From Trifolium pratense (Eukaryota > Streptophyta > Magnoliopsida > Fabales > Fabaceae): a stretch of 64,000 bases of DNA. The position numbers were made by a program, and so were the translations under genes. Below the pieces are notes generated by a model. The model ran no database searches and was not told where the DNA came from. It saw nothing but the letters and a program-made list of their open reading frames with translations. Each line of letters starts with the position of its first letter. The first letter of the stretch is position 1. Below, in pieces: positions 1 through 12,288 of the stretch. The stretch spans positions 16,450,337 through 16,514,336 of the forward strand of contig NC_060064.1 of assembly GCF_020283565.1 (NCBI RefSeq). Reading direction: 5' to 3'.

Positions 1-570
1 AATTACTGTTAGACACTTTCCCTTTTTCTTAAAAAATGATTCCCAACCTGGACCCAATTTGGTAGTTACTAGAATTGATAATTTCCTCCTAGAATCCAAA
101 ATAATGCATCATTTATTCATTTTTAAATACGAGTGGCAGACTCATATATATATATATATATATGCAACTTGCAACATAACCATTATGATCGTTTTATTTG
201 TTTTTGGTAATTTTGTGTGTGACTGGGTCAAATGGACTCCCAACACTCTTGCAGTCACACGGTCAACACAATAATTTGAATCTCTACATATTTTGTGTGC
301 TGTATAATTTGAATCAATTGACCTTGCAAAATGTTGCAAATAAATTAAGAAAAATATGAAATCTTTTAAGTCAAACATGTATCAATATGCACCTATGCCT
401 ATGAATCTTATGATCTTCTTCCATTTGTTCTATAGATTTGTAACAATGTTATTCTCATTGTATAAATGATTTTAAATTGTCGTCGCATAATGCATGATTG
501 CATTGTGAGCTTTGTTATTGAGGACAAAATGCGCTCACGGTTCTAGTTGTAGCAAGCTCCAAAAAAAGTA

Positions 571-718
571 CTCCTTCCGGTCCTCGTTACAAGAGGAAGT
601 TTACTTTTTAGATTCACAGAATATTTGATTATCTGGTCTATAATATGGACCAAATACATCTAACATTCTATTGAATCTAAAAAGTATTTTTTGTTCTTAT
701 AATAAGGACAAGAGGAAG
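571..718. mobile_element. Stowaway-like MITE (Tc1/mariner), 148 bp
   Basis: Long imperfect terminal inverted repeats: the left end CTCCTTCCGGTCCTCGTTAC pairs with the right end (rc starts CTTCCTCTTGTCCTTATTAT), and TTTAGATTCA pairs with TGAATCTAAA further in. TA flanks both sides (569-570, 719-720), the expected target duplication. There is no coding capacity. Confidence 0.75.
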
Positions 719-1349
719 TATGCCACAGTTGCAATTGCACTTGCAGACCAGCATTCAAAAGTCAAAACCATATCTACCTTACTTTTTCTGGCAGTTATGT
801 ATAGATACACCTAGCTCCTGGAAGTAAATTTAATTTCCAAAAGTCTACCAAAAGTGATGAGGACATAAAGCACATTTGGATAGCCATCAAAAGATCATTT
901 GAAGATGATTTCAAGGTAGTTGTGGGAGTAAGGTAAGAGTTTTCTATCACAATTAATGTATCTGCAAATAAGCATCATATAATGTATGGTTTTTCCTAAT
1001 ACATACTGTAGTTTATTTGAAAAAAGTGCTTAATTAATTTCACTTTTTTTTTTTGCTGACAAAGGATATGTTGATTGAACTAAACATGAAGGTCTTCTAA
1101 TTATGCAGGGGAGATAAAACAAACTAAAGTTTGCTTTCACATTCTCTGTGTTAATTTTGTTCATTAACTAGATTTCATGTTAATTTTGGAATGAAACTAT
1201 ACGTAGTAATACGGCCAGGCTCACACATTTATGGATCAATACTACTGCTTACTATGAAAATTAAATAAGGTTTCTGATATGTGATAACTTAAAACACTTT
1301 TTACCGTTCTGTCACGATTCAGAATTTAGACATGTATTATTCAATCTCC

Positions 1350-1402
1350 GTGAGCATAATTCAATTAGTTGGGACATCGTATTATATATGCATGAATCAG
1401 GC
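1350..1402 (+). mobile_element. SINE 5' fragment
   Basis: GTGAGCATAATTCAATTAG then GGGACATC and ATATATGCA match the tRNA-like head of the SINE family also seen at 4145, 26843, 47631 and 59703. Truncated and diverged. Confidence 0.5.
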
Positions 1403-2699
1403 TAAAATAAGTACTACTATGTATTACTCAACATAAAAAAAAAAACAGTACTGTTTCAATTTTACTATTTATCTACAAAAACTTTTAATAATTGGACCTG
1501 CATGTAAAAAACAAAAGTGAGTTCAGATTCACTTTTATGATCATGAAGAATTAAAGGAGGAAAATAGAAACTTTAAGAATGACATGTATATGATTGGCAA
1601 GAATTTCGGTGGTAATGGATGATGCATGTGATTTTTCCTTTTTGGTTGATAGATATTTTACCAAAGAAAGACATTTTATCTATATCTCAACCATAGTATG
1701 TTATTGATTATGTTGACAGTTTAGATGATGTGTCTCTTGTCGGCAACAAGTCCTTTTCTATATTAGCAATGATCACAAAAGCCTTCCACTGATGATTCAT
1801 GGTGCACCAGAAATCAAATACACTGTTTTTAACTTTAGTTCTTTCTTTTTTTCCTTCAGATTGCAAGCTTATGTAAAGCACTAAAGCTCATGAAATAGTG
1901 AAGTATGACATCTAATAGAAGAGTTTCCATAAGTCATTGTGTTTTTTTTTTCTTTTTTCGACAAGGCAAATATCGAGGGATTAATCTTTGACGTAGTTTT
2001 TTCCTGACCAATGTAATTAGGCGCGAAATATATCTATATGCTGATTTTACATGATTAATCTTTGATTGGAAGTCTTCTATCTTAATCACCTCCCTTTATC
2101 TGCAAGATTTGAGATAGAGATCTTACTTAAGGAATTCAAATCAAATTTTATTCAGATTAATATAGGATTTTAGTCATAAGAGTGCTGATTTTTAGGATCA
2201 GAGCTGGCCAGAGGCCCAAAACTACTAAAACAAGGGTTTTTAGATCTAAAACAATTACATAACAAAGAAAAATGCCTCAATCAAAATAGTTTGTGTTATT
2301 GTTAGTGGAAGGTTTTGAGTAATAGATGTTTAGTGGGCTGTCAAGCCTCAAAGAGTAATAGCCACACCAGAATAACTGATTGAATGGAGGAGGCCCAAAA
2401 TTTCAAAATTGTTTGGTAATGGTCTAATGTTGTTTGGCTAATAAGTCAAATTTGGTTCAAACTACTTTTTTTTTCTTTTTTTTTTGTCAAATAGTTCATC
2501 GAGGTCGGGTTGGGGCTCTGCGCTCTTTCTTTCTGTGTGGGACGATGTCAGGGAGAGAAGGGAATGCGTCGAGGCGGCAAACAACAACAACATAACTAGA
2601 TTTTTGCTTTTCCCTCATGAGCCCGACGAGTTAACCAACTACTACCCCGCTTCTTCCCCTTCTATTTCTTTTCTTTCACTATTCCCACCAAAGATAGGT

Positions 2700-2990
2700 C
2701 CCCGCTTAGAATTGAAAGTTGGGCATAACTCAACACTACAAAATCGACTTGTAAAGTGAGGATTGACTCGTACTTATAAAGCATTGTACATCTACCCGCA
2801 TTGAATATTTTTCTAATGTTTCTGCCTATTGCCAACGTCTCAAGCAACCTTCCGATCAGTTGAAAAACGTTGGAGTGTCTGTCAGCAGTCATAGCTTAGT
2901 TGTGTAACTGGTTTTCGGTTACTTATAAAACTTTGTTCATGCCAACTCACATCCGATGTAGGACTTCTTAACGGTTCAAATGTAAGAATC
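2700..2990. repeat. Diverged relative of the 47.7-kb repeat family
   Basis: AAAATCGACTTGTAAAGTGA, CGTACTTATAAAGC and CACATCCGATGTAGGACTTC follow the order AAAAGCTAGCTCAAAGGTGA / ATTTATAC / CCCGGG..AATGTGGGACTTC. Alignment is loose. Confidence 0.35.
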
Positions 2991-3847
2991 TCACACATTT
3001 AATATGGAAAATGATGAATTATGAGTTTGATTTACGCTCCAGCACATTAAATATATCTGTAACTATTATATGAGATGCACTTACAATATGTCCAAACTAC
3101 ATATTTAATGTTGAACCATCGGCACATCCTATGTTTTAGTAGCTAATTGCTTCATAGTTTGAACTTAATGTTTGGAATATAACAATGTTGCATGTATTGC
3201 CTTTCCCCACCTTTATGTGGTATCAATCGAAGTTCTGTTAGGGATTCATATTTCATATTTTGACTGGATTACTCAATTTTCAATCTAAAAAAAAATAAAA
3301 AATTGAAAATATACTGCTAAAATATGAATCGTCTGATCTTAATCCTTTGATTCATAAGCTTAACAATTATTTTCTAACTCTTAATATAGGATTTTTAAGA
3401 ATTAGTAAGTCATAAAGTGGATTTGTTAGAGAATGTTGCATAAGCCATTATCCCATTCATAGTTTAGAGAAAAATCAAAAGTAGTTGAGAGCATTAGGCA
3501 CAATTAGGTGTGGTGTGGTCACTTACAAGTGATGGAAGGAAATGCTTTCCAAAAAGTATTAAATTAAAGTAATGTACAAAACACCAAAGTGTTTAACAAC
3601 CACAATCAAACAAACAAGCATGTCACCACTCAATACTCACCATAATCAAAACACTAACCAATCACATATAAACACTTTAATTGGTTCTTTATGATACTTA
3701 TCTTCCTATTTTTATATACTTCTCATTGCAATCACTCATGCACTCTTTAACTAATTTAAAAGGAAAAGTTGTTTTATTTTTTTTACTTTTCCTTTTTGTG
3801 TCTAAAATAAAAATGTGTTTTCAAAATTAAAATATGATGAAACTAAC

Positions 3848-6351
3848 TTAGAAGAAAGATTTTTTGGCAGGAGGTCTTCCAACTGCTCTCATAAGGTTAG
3901 CAATCTCAAGAACTCTAGCCACTTTAGTTCCTCTTTTTGCCTCAGCTGATGCTTTCCTCTCCTCTGCTTTTCTATGAGCTTTTGCTACCTTGTTTTGTGT
4001 TTTCTCCAATGCTCTTGCTCTTTTCTCCTCCAGCTTTCTCTGCACAATTTTTGTGGTTCATTATGAGCAAGAACTGTAATCATTTAGTGCTAACAAATTT
4101 ATAAATGATTGTGAATAAGTAATTTCAACTCTAACGAGGTCCCTGTGAACTTAGTTCAATTAGTATGGACATCATATTATATATGCAGAGACCGAAGTGA
4201 ATAATTCTCTTTATAGGATAAAATAAGTAATTTCGACTCTTAATGAGAAAATCGACATTGATAATCTAACATATCTATGATTTTTATCATATATATATGT
4301 ACTAATGTACGTGACATTAAAGTTGTTTTCCTCGCCTAAACTCGAATATATTTTAACAAACAAATATTGGTTGTTACTTATTAGTTTGTTAGTGGATGAG
4401 AAAAATGTTAATAGCAGATATCGAACTCAGAACCTCTCATTAGTTGATCCTTCGAGGAGGAAAAAAAAAATTTATCTTCTAAATGAAATTGTTTACTTTA
4501 AAATTTAAATTATAATTGAGGTGTCTCTTGAAGATTTGATTCTAATTCAACTTTGTAATGGCTAATTGGCTATGTTTCATGTGTTGCCTTTACAATATTT
4601 TCTAGCAAATAGCAATGCATGCAAATGCCAGAGATAAAAAGGGTAGCTAGTTCAGTAAATTGTTTGTAAATTGTAAATTAAGTAATAAACAAAATGAAGA
4701 GATGATTAAGGGAATAAGACTTATTCTTATTCATATACTTTTACTAGCTAGTTTCCCCCATGCCCGGGGCAGGTTTCTCAACAACCAACAGAAAGTAATT
4801 CCTCACCTTTTATCTACCTTTTTTATATTGTAAATTTACTTTTGATATACTATATTATACGTAAAATTTTACACTGTAAATCAATTACAACAATCATACG
4901 TATAACTTTAAAACGAAACTTTCTTACTCTAATAATTAGTACTAATGTAAAAATCCATCATTAAGAATAATGAAACAATCATTGCCCAAGTAACCCCAGC
5001 TAGCTAGGCAATCTTTATTGAACTGTGTTATTTAAACATAAATTTGGCCGACACGTATTTGACAATGTATAAATATAAGAGAAAATGAGTGTGCACGTAA
5101 ATCTATAAAGAACATTATATTATTTAAAAAATAAAAAGATGTATATTTATTTGGTTTGTGTCTAGAATTTGCGTTGATATATTATTTCTCATCTTTATTA
5201 GTCACGTATCGATTGGATTAAAGTTGGTAGCAGATCATAAATCCTCTTATAGTCTTCATAGTAATCATCAACTCAAATAAGCATAATCAACCTACTAATT
5301 ACGATTACGATTGTATTATTTGAATATCAAAATACTTACACAATATGTGTTTATCTCTAATGCAATTTTATTTTCCACACACATTTTATTTAAAAATGCA
5401 CAAATTAACACCTATTAATATATCTGACAATAATTTTTTTGGAAAAGAACTCTAATAATCCGGAGTTCGGTCAGGAGACAAGTAAAATTTAATCAAGAAA
5501 TTGTTCCATCCATAAATTGAACTCGGATTATTCCAAACGATTCATCCTTTGGTAAATCTCATTAACCACTTGAACTTAATGACTTAGTTATATTTGACAA
5601 CAAATATCGATGTACTATTTGACAACAAAATTTTAACAACCTACATGGCTACATGCAAAAAACACCGTGAGAAATTAAAGAACAGAAAAAACCATTTATT
5701 AATTACCTCAATTTTTTTCATCCATGAAGTAGCTTTCTGAACCTGTTCACTCTCCCAACCATTAATAACAGCATCTTCTCTCTTAAACCTATTATTAATC
5801 TTAGCAACTTTAGCATTCTGCCAAGCTGAAATCTTTGCATCAACTTCCTCTTTCTTCACTCTATCAACCGACGCATGTTCTTCGCTTCCACCTTGACCAC
5901 CAACACGAGTACGTCCACCACCATCGATATTTCGTCGGCTAGCAGAAGATGGAATAGGATCTAAAGGATTGTTATCTACAACAATAGCTAAAGGGTTTGT
6001 TTCTTCCATCATATGATCATCTTCTCTAATCCTCCCTAAGTTATTGTTGTTACTTGTTTCATATTCATGAGGACTTATGTTATTGTGATCAATAGTTGAT
6101 CCTGCTAGAACAAGAGCATTGAATTCTCTGCTTATAGTTGTGAAGTTTTCGCTATCGGTGCTTGTAGTTGATAGCGAAGATGAACGATGGCTATGGCTGC
6201 TGCCGCTGCCGCGGTTGGTTTGTGGTTGAGGTGGTGGTGGAAGTCTAGGTGGTGTTAAGGCATGGATTTCTCTTATTTCAGTTATTTGTTCATCTTCTTG
6301 GTTTTCATGTGATACATGGCTAGTGGAAATATTTGGATTATTATTCAACAT
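3848..6351 (-). CDS. Remorin family protein (group 4-like), two exons
   Basis: Remorins are plant-specific proteins on the inner face of the plasma membrane that organise nanodomains. Exon 1 is 6351-5707 and exon 2 is 4039-3848. The donor reads GAG|GTAATT and the acceptor GTGCAG|AGA, so the join is in phase 0 and gives 278 residues. The first 160 or so residues are low-complexity (Pro-, Ser- and Asn-rich), typical of the disordered remorin N-terminus. From about residue 165 the conserved C-terminal domain follows: KISAWQNAKVAKINNRFKRE, then a long Lys/Glu coiled coil running into exon 2, ending in the signature GRPPAKKSFF. The terminal coil is the membrane anchor in the family. Length and position next to a guanylate kinase gene match Arabidopsis At2g41870 (274 aa by memory). 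The 1.67-kb intron contains a SINE fragment. The start is the first Met of an open frame; a (GT)n tract lies about 120 bp upstream. Confidence is high for the family and moderate for the subgroup. Confidence 0.93.
4145..4215 (+). mobile_element. SINE fragment inside the remorin intron
   Basis: GTGAACTTAGTTCAATTAG, GGACATCATATTATATATGC and AGACCGAAGTG follow the order of the common tRNA-derived SINE head. It lies in the intron of the remorin gene, opposite to its transcription. Confidence 0.55.
5451..5583 (+). repeat. Dispersed SINE-like repeat, copy 1
   Basis: Pattern: AATCCGGAGTTCGG, AAGTAAAATTTAA, AATTGTTCC, GAACTCGGATTATTC, CATTAACCACTTGAACTTAA. Four more copies in the same orientation are at about 33438, 35771, 43393 and 43568. 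The family is unnamed here; length about 130 bp. Confidence 0.5.
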
Positions 6352-6469
6352 GGTAAGGAATTAATTGTGTGTAGGAATATTTGATTTTATGTGATTAATA
6401 TTAATGGAGGTGAAGTTTGTTATGAAACAACATAGTTAAGAGATTTCATTCAATCATAGTATAATGATA

Positions 6470-6489
6470 GTGTGTGTGTGTGTGTGTGT
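6470..6489. repeat. (GT)n microsatellite upstream of remorin
   Basis: About ten GT units, 120-140 bp upstream of the remorin start. (TTA)n follows at 6712-6734 and (TA)n at about 6926-6956. Confidence 0.9.
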
Positions 6490-6922
6490 TTTGAGGTTGT
6501 TAGGGAATGGAAATGGTGGGAGGAGTCTAGACCACAAAATGAGAGAGATGGAAAAGGAGATTTAAAAGACTCTAAAGAAATAAAATAAAAAAAATAAAAA
6601 GTCTACATTATTATCATGTACTACTTAATAATTAAAGTATTGGCAGACTATGATTGATGTAAAAATCTCAAGATCTATTTTTATTTGAGGGAAGAATGTG
6701 AAAGGGGAGAATTTATTATTATTATTATTATTATTTGCTTGTTAGGCCCTTGATTTTTCATACTTTTGAGTTAGGATGACAAATTCACTTTCTTTAGCTT
6801 TGGAGCTTAGCTTGGTTATTATTATCTGCATGTCATTTCATTTTTTATACAAAGAAAAAATTTACTTGAATTTGGTAATTTTGATGGCACGTTAGAGATG
6901 GCTGGTGCATGATAGGAAAAGC

Positions 6923-6959
<37 letters not shown>

Positions 6960-7536
6960 TAGAAATATAAATCCCCGTAAAAAATATAAGAAAATAAGCA
7001 TACATACGTATTAATAAAACAGGAGGACCAAATGTAAAATTAAGTCAATAATATAATTTCATAGTAGTATAAAAAATAATTTCAAAAATATTTAGGAGGA
7101 AATGTGACCTCTGTTGGTCCGTTCTATCTCTGTCCTTGAACGTGGGCATAAAAATAATCAAAACCTTATTACACAATATGTAATTGATAAAAAGATAAAA
7201 TAATGTGTAAAATTACTCAAAATCAACGGTTCTTAATTGACAATATATTTTGGACTCGATCTTTCTTGTGCTTTTATCAATCGAACAAACTTTTTATTCA
7301 TCATAAGTCAAACTATTGATGTTTATTGCGAACTCTCATATATACTTTAATCATTGTGTCAATAATATACGAAATTAATTATTTTAACGCACGATTTAGT
7401 CACATTTAAAACTCTTAAACCCATTTTAAAGGTGTACTCGATAGGAGAGAAGAAAAAAAGGAAAAAAAATAAAAATACGAAAATTAATACATCTATTTGG
7501 ACCGATTAGTTAAACATTGGTCATTTCACCGAGAGA

Positions 7537-8095
7537 TAGGGATGGCAACGGGCGCCCATGGGTGCGGGTTTGACACTTACCAAACTCACACCCGAAATCA
7601 TCACCCAAACCCGAACTCAAACCCAAAGGCTGTTCGGGTGGCAAAACAACACCCACGCCCACACCCATTGGGTTCGGGTTTCTTCCACCCAAACCCAAAC
7701 CCGCAGCACATTTGAAAATAATTTGCAAATTTAAGAAATTAAATTCCAATATAGACTTTGAATTAAATTACAACTAAAATTAAGGTCTTCAAAGGAAATT
7801 CAAACGGATAGACTTTCAAGAAATTACAACATAGACTTTCAAGAAATTAAATTATAACTAAAATTTAAGATCTTCCAAGAAAATTGAGGGAGACTATGAG
7901 GGTAATTAGGTAATTATAAAATATTTCGGGTGGGTTATGGGTTTCGGGTGTGGGTTTGACTGATACCAAACCCACACTCATATTATCGGGTGTCACCCGA
8001 ACCCAAACTCAAACCCAGTCAAATCAGATTTCGCCCGTTGACTTGGATTTGGGTTCGGGTGGGTCTCTCGGGTTTGAGTTTTTTTCTCATCCCTA
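7537..8095. mobile_element. hAT-like non-autonomous element, 559 bp
   Basis: Ends are TAGGGATG and CATCCCTA. Flanking octamers are CCGAGAGA (7529-7536) and CCTAGAGA (8096-8103), an 8-bp target duplication with one mismatch, as for hAT. The inner termini are rich in GGGTTTGGGT/ACCCAAACCC words, in opposite orientation at the two ends. Short frames within it are not believable genes. Confidence 0.75.
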
Positions 8096-8539
8096 CCTAG
8101 AGATAGTACAAGTCTATTGTGTTGTGTGTTACTATTTTATTTCAACACTTCGAATTAACTACTATAATTTATCTCCAACTCTATCTCTCATAATGTCCCA
8201 ACTCCCAAGGCATGTTAATTTGTTTATAACTTTACTTATTTAAAAATAATGAGAAATATTAGTTAAGATTGTTGTGTCAATTTAATATTTTAATGTGACA
8301 CGTTCATATATGAATGGAATATTGAAATTGTTATCGGTTTATATTATGTGTTAGGTCTCTATCATTTCACATTATTTTTGTTGATAATGTCATTTATATA
8401 TATCTTGTTTGCATACTCACCATACATTAGGTCACATTAATCTGCATAGTAATAAATCTTCTAAGCTAAATTTTATTATCATAAACGAGTTTAGAAAAAT
8501 GAAGTGGGAGTGCAACAACAAAAACTGTACTAGTATTGA

Positions 8540-8800
8540 TTTTTTTATTATTTTTTTACTCAAAAACAATTCATTCTAATTCATATGGAATACATCAATC
8601 GAATCATTACAAATTCAATTTCGCTAAAAACTAATAAGGATGAATATGCAAACAGACTCACAGCATCCGAGTTAATAACATAAAACAGTCTAATGTCTAA
8701 GACAAAACCTACAAATGATATGACAAACTTCAAATATCCGGAATAATCACATATCTGGATCTGCAACGTGATGCTAAAGTCATTGAATCTGTATCGAGGT
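8540..8800 (-). mobile_element. LINE-like 3' tail fragment, copy A
   Basis: The minus strand has a 61-codon frame (8766-8581) similar to one at 59395-59580 on the plus strand: both begin ATGCAGATCC and share FVG, INSD/INLDD, FAYSS/FADSS and LMYS. Both end in AATGAAT... AGTAAAAAAA, a poly(A)-like tail. This fits the 3' end of a non-LTR retroelement. Confidence 0.5.
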
Positions 8801-9117
8801 TGGATTGAAACAAACCTACAAATCTAAACAAAAACAAACACCGTACCAAAACGGGATAAACACCGTACTAAAACGGGACAAACAAAATACATTATTATTA
8901 TAATACCCAAAAAAAAAAAGTACATTATTATTATTATTTTGTATTGTTTCTGGTATTTTTCTTTGTCAGGTTAAACTACTATTGTGTCGGCTAGACTTTG
9001 TAATTGACCCAAACTACATACAAAAATGGACTGTTTAGGATCTTACACGTGTTATGTCCGACACTTGTATCCAAGTTGATCTTTGGCACGTGTCAACAGT
9101 TAAATGGGTCACTGTAT

Positions 9118-9276
9118 CTTGACAGCTATGTTTCTTCCATCCATGCATGTACAAGTATGCAACTGATGACATCATAGGCTGTAGTATTCAAACCTATTTG
9201 CCCCTGACTCACGTAACAAAGTTCCTATTAAATTTTAGTGGAATGTTATTATCAATTATCAATAGTTGTAGGTTTA
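9118..9276. repeat. 159-bp block repeated at 29803-29961
   Basis: The two blocks run from CTTGACAGCTATG to GTAGGTTTA and differ at one base that I can find (CATGCATG versus CATGCAAG). No inverted ends or target duplications flank either copy. Confidence 0.85.
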
Positions 9277-10116
9277 CTTTTACCCATCCATAGCAATTGG
9301 GTTACTTTTACCCATCCGAGCTGTCAAATATTGAGTGGTGAAGAGATATTAACTTTGTAATTTTTAATTGTAGCAATGAAATTTTTAATAATGTTACATT
9401 TTCCCCAAAGTTAATGAAGGGAAGTATTAAATCACACCCACACAATTCAAGGTCTGTTGTAGTTTACAATGAAAAACCAATCGCCTTTTTTTTTTTTTTT
9501 TTTGAAACTCCCTCTCTTTAATTAATTTTTTTTTGGTACACTCTCTTTAATTAATTTACTCACGGTACTAGTACTCCTTTTCATTATTTTTTGAAAATTT
9601 GACACTATTTTTCGTTTGTTTTCACAAAGGCAAACAACATACGAAATTGTATATTTTTTAAATCATATTTTTTATTTTTAATAGAGAAAATCATATTTTT
9701 TATAGTTAAATATATTTTTAGTTCTTATATACTTTTAAATTTTATTTTTAGTCCCTCTTAGCAAGTTTTATTCCATTAAATATTTAGTACATCATAAGAA
9801 TATCTCTTGCAAAAATTAAAATTTTTTGACAATGAATGAATTAAATGTTATTTTATTTTTTTTACGTGCTTAAAAATTGATGAATAATTCATCTTAAAAA
9901 AATAAATTTTTATGGGAGAGGTTTTTATAACCTTATAAACATGAATATAAATGCATAAAAAATATAAATATGAATACAAAAAATCATTCGAAAATGTGGA
10001 AGTACACAAAAGTTTATTAAAAGTAATGGCCAAAAGTTGTGGCAGAAAATTTTTGAGGGATTAAAAGTTGTAGAAATTTTTTATAGGAACTAAAAACAAA
10101 ATTCGAGATATTTATC

Positions 10117-10121
10117 GTAAC
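10117..10121. repeat. Target site duplication, left (GTAAC)
   Basis: GTAAC immediately precedes the left LTR and is repeated immediately after the right LTR (21273-21277). Confidence 0.9.
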
Positions 10122-11405
10122 TGATGGATAATTTTCGCAAGTGAACGAATTACCACGTAGTAATAAAAATATCGATCCACAGGGATTGTGTGATTAAACG
10201 AGTCTAATCGTGTTCATAAACATTATGCAAGAAATACACATAAATTGGGGGTATGTTGAGTGATGAATTGTTAGAAAACGTGCTTTGATATAATGGAAAA
10301 GCGAGGTAGAATCATCGGAATCACCTAGTCTATAGCTAAACCATATGCAATCTACTATATCATAGGAATCTACTCAAGTGTTCACAACTAGATCAACAAA
10401 TTAGTGAATCGCAATCTCTTGTCAAAATCCACTCTATTCGTTGTCGATACTCCCCCGATCTCTCGGGCGGAAGCTACCTACAACGAATGATATGAAAGCG
10501 CGTCGATCGTTCGCTACACTCTATGTCTCAATCTCTCGACCGGAAACACTCGAGTGCTCAATGCAATTCAGTTCAGAAATTAAATCAATACTCTCGCACG
10601 TGACTTAACTCGAAATCATTACAACACTAATGAAGGATTATAAAGCATTAAACATAGATTTGCATTGAATCAACACCATGAACAGAGTACATTCTTACAT
10701 ATAGCAGATTACAAATGATTCATCTACATCCTAGATTATCCTAGATCCTACCTCCAAAAGAAGCTTAGCTCCTCATGTTGCTTGATTCGCGTCCTCGCTT
10801 CAACTTCATGGCTTGAGAATCCATGCTATTGAGGTGCTCGGAGCTATCCTACGGAGTCCTTGATCTGGATCTTGATGCTTCCGAAATCAGAGAATAGATG
10901 AATATTGCAGAATTTTCCAACCCAGATCCAGAAAACTGACTTTTCCATATATACTGACTGCAACCACGTTGCGCGTGAGATCTACCACGCTGCGCGTGGT
11001 TGCTGAAATTAACACTACGCTGCGCGTGAGATGGGCTACGCCCCCAGCGTAGTGCAATTTTCTCCTTCACGCCGCGCGTGATAGATCTCACGCCGCGCGT
11101 GACTAAGTCAGTGAGCAAGTCTTCTCAGGTCAGAGTTTCACGCCGCGCGTGGACAGTCCCCACGCTGCGCGTGATCAAAGCTGGTTTTTGGTCTCTCTGT
11201 GATAAGCATCACGCTGCGCGTGATGGACCACGCCCCCAGCGTAGTGCAAAACTGTATTTTTCTGCATAATTTCCTGCTTTCTTGTATTCCAAGTAACCTT
11301 GCTTCCGAGTTGATTTCTCTTGATTTTATTGCTTAAAACCCTCTAAAATGAGTCTAATGTCCCTCAAATAAGCATGGATTATGAGAGTGTGACGATCCGT
11401 CATCA
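10122..11405 (-). mobile_element. LTR copy 1 (3' LTR) of the Athila-like element
   Basis: 1284 bp, from TGATGGATAATTTT to GATCCGTCATCA. Copies 2 and 3 are nearly identical. Transcription of the element is on the minus strand, judged from the primer-binding site and gag frame, so this copy is the outer 3' LTR. It contains the palindrome array at about 10964-11240. Confidence 0.93.
10964..11240. repeat. Array of GC-rich palindromes inside the LTR
   Basis: Eight 13-bp copies of CACGCYGCGCGTG (or one-base variants) start at 10965, 10986, 11016, 11068, 11089, 11139, 11161 and 11210. Two related words CTACGCCCCCAGCGTAG / CCACGCCCCCAGCGTAG lie near 11035 and 11227. The same array is in the other two LTRs (about 15323-15600 and 20819-21110). 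Confidence 0.9.
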
Positions 11406-12286
11406 CAACCCCAAACTTAAACCTTTCCTTGTCCTCAAGGAAACAACCTTTACCTCAAGCTTTTGTGTCAAGACCTTGGCATTTTCCTTAGATTACTCGA
11501 ATCATACATGCGTGAGACTTACCTGATGATCAATGGTCCACTCGCAAGCAACACTCAATTGCACAATAGTTCCCGCAAGGCATTTTCAAGTAACTCACAC
11601 TTTTCAACCAATGCTCTATGATTTCATCACAATCCTCACATACACTCTTCAATCATGGTAAATCACTCAAATCAACACATCAAGCAAGTCAACAATAATT
11701 TTGCAAGTAGTCTACAAATTCATTCGGTTCACTTTGCGCACACACTTTAGAGGTCTTTTAGGGTTATAACGTGGCTTGGCTAGGGTGGATGGTGACTTTT
11801 TAGGATAAGTAGTAGAAAAACTTGGAGTTAGATCCCCCTAAGGTCAAAAAATTTATACACCCAAAACCCTTTTCTTTTTAACTATAGTGGACTAGAGAAC
11901 TTTTTCAAATCATCAAACAAAGTTTTGCAATTCTTTTGAATTCAAGGCTATCACTTCTTTTAGTACTTCTTTTCTATTTTTTTCACATTCATCTCTTTTT
12001 TCATTTTTTCATTTCTTTTCAACATATCCTTCTCTAAAGCCTTGAATCTTTGAAAAAATTTCAATTTATTCAACCAAAAACTTTTTGTAAGTTCTCTAGT
12101 ACCCTCACCCCAAACTTCATTGTTTGCTAATTCCAAAGAGCAACCCCAAACTTAGTGGTGAGCATTGCGCATCAACCACTAATTAGGTGCCTAACCTCCA
12201 AGAAAGTCATTCCTTTTTTTTTCAAAAATTTCTTAAGGTTTTGCAAAAATAACATATTTTCTTTCAGCTCAAATTGGTTAAGCAAA

Positions 12287-12288
<2 letters not shown>

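Larger units (their letters stand above)
721..3800. other. No supported gene
   Basis: AT-rich sequence with the SINE fragment at 1350 and the repeat relative at 2700. A 31-codon open run at about 840-935 ends at a possible donor (AGG|TAAGAG) but its protein is not recognised. Confidence 0.4.

Noticed and set aside
840..935. Exon-like open run with a possible donor (KSTKSDEDIKHIWIAIKRSF and following)
   Set aside because: Not recognised, no matching acceptor or further exon nearby, and only 31 codons.
7497..8243. Pro/Asn-rich frames within 7.5-8.2 kb
   Set aside because: Explained by ACCCAAACCC repeats of the hAT-like element.
10964..11240. Regular GC-rich repeats considered as a CRISPR-like array
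   Set aside because: The repeats are palindromic, unevenly spaced, inside an LTR of a plant retroelement; no cas genes.
10849..11269. Frames with repeated HAQRG/SHAQR words in the LTR
   Set aside because: Translation of the palindrome array inside the LTR, not a repeat protein.
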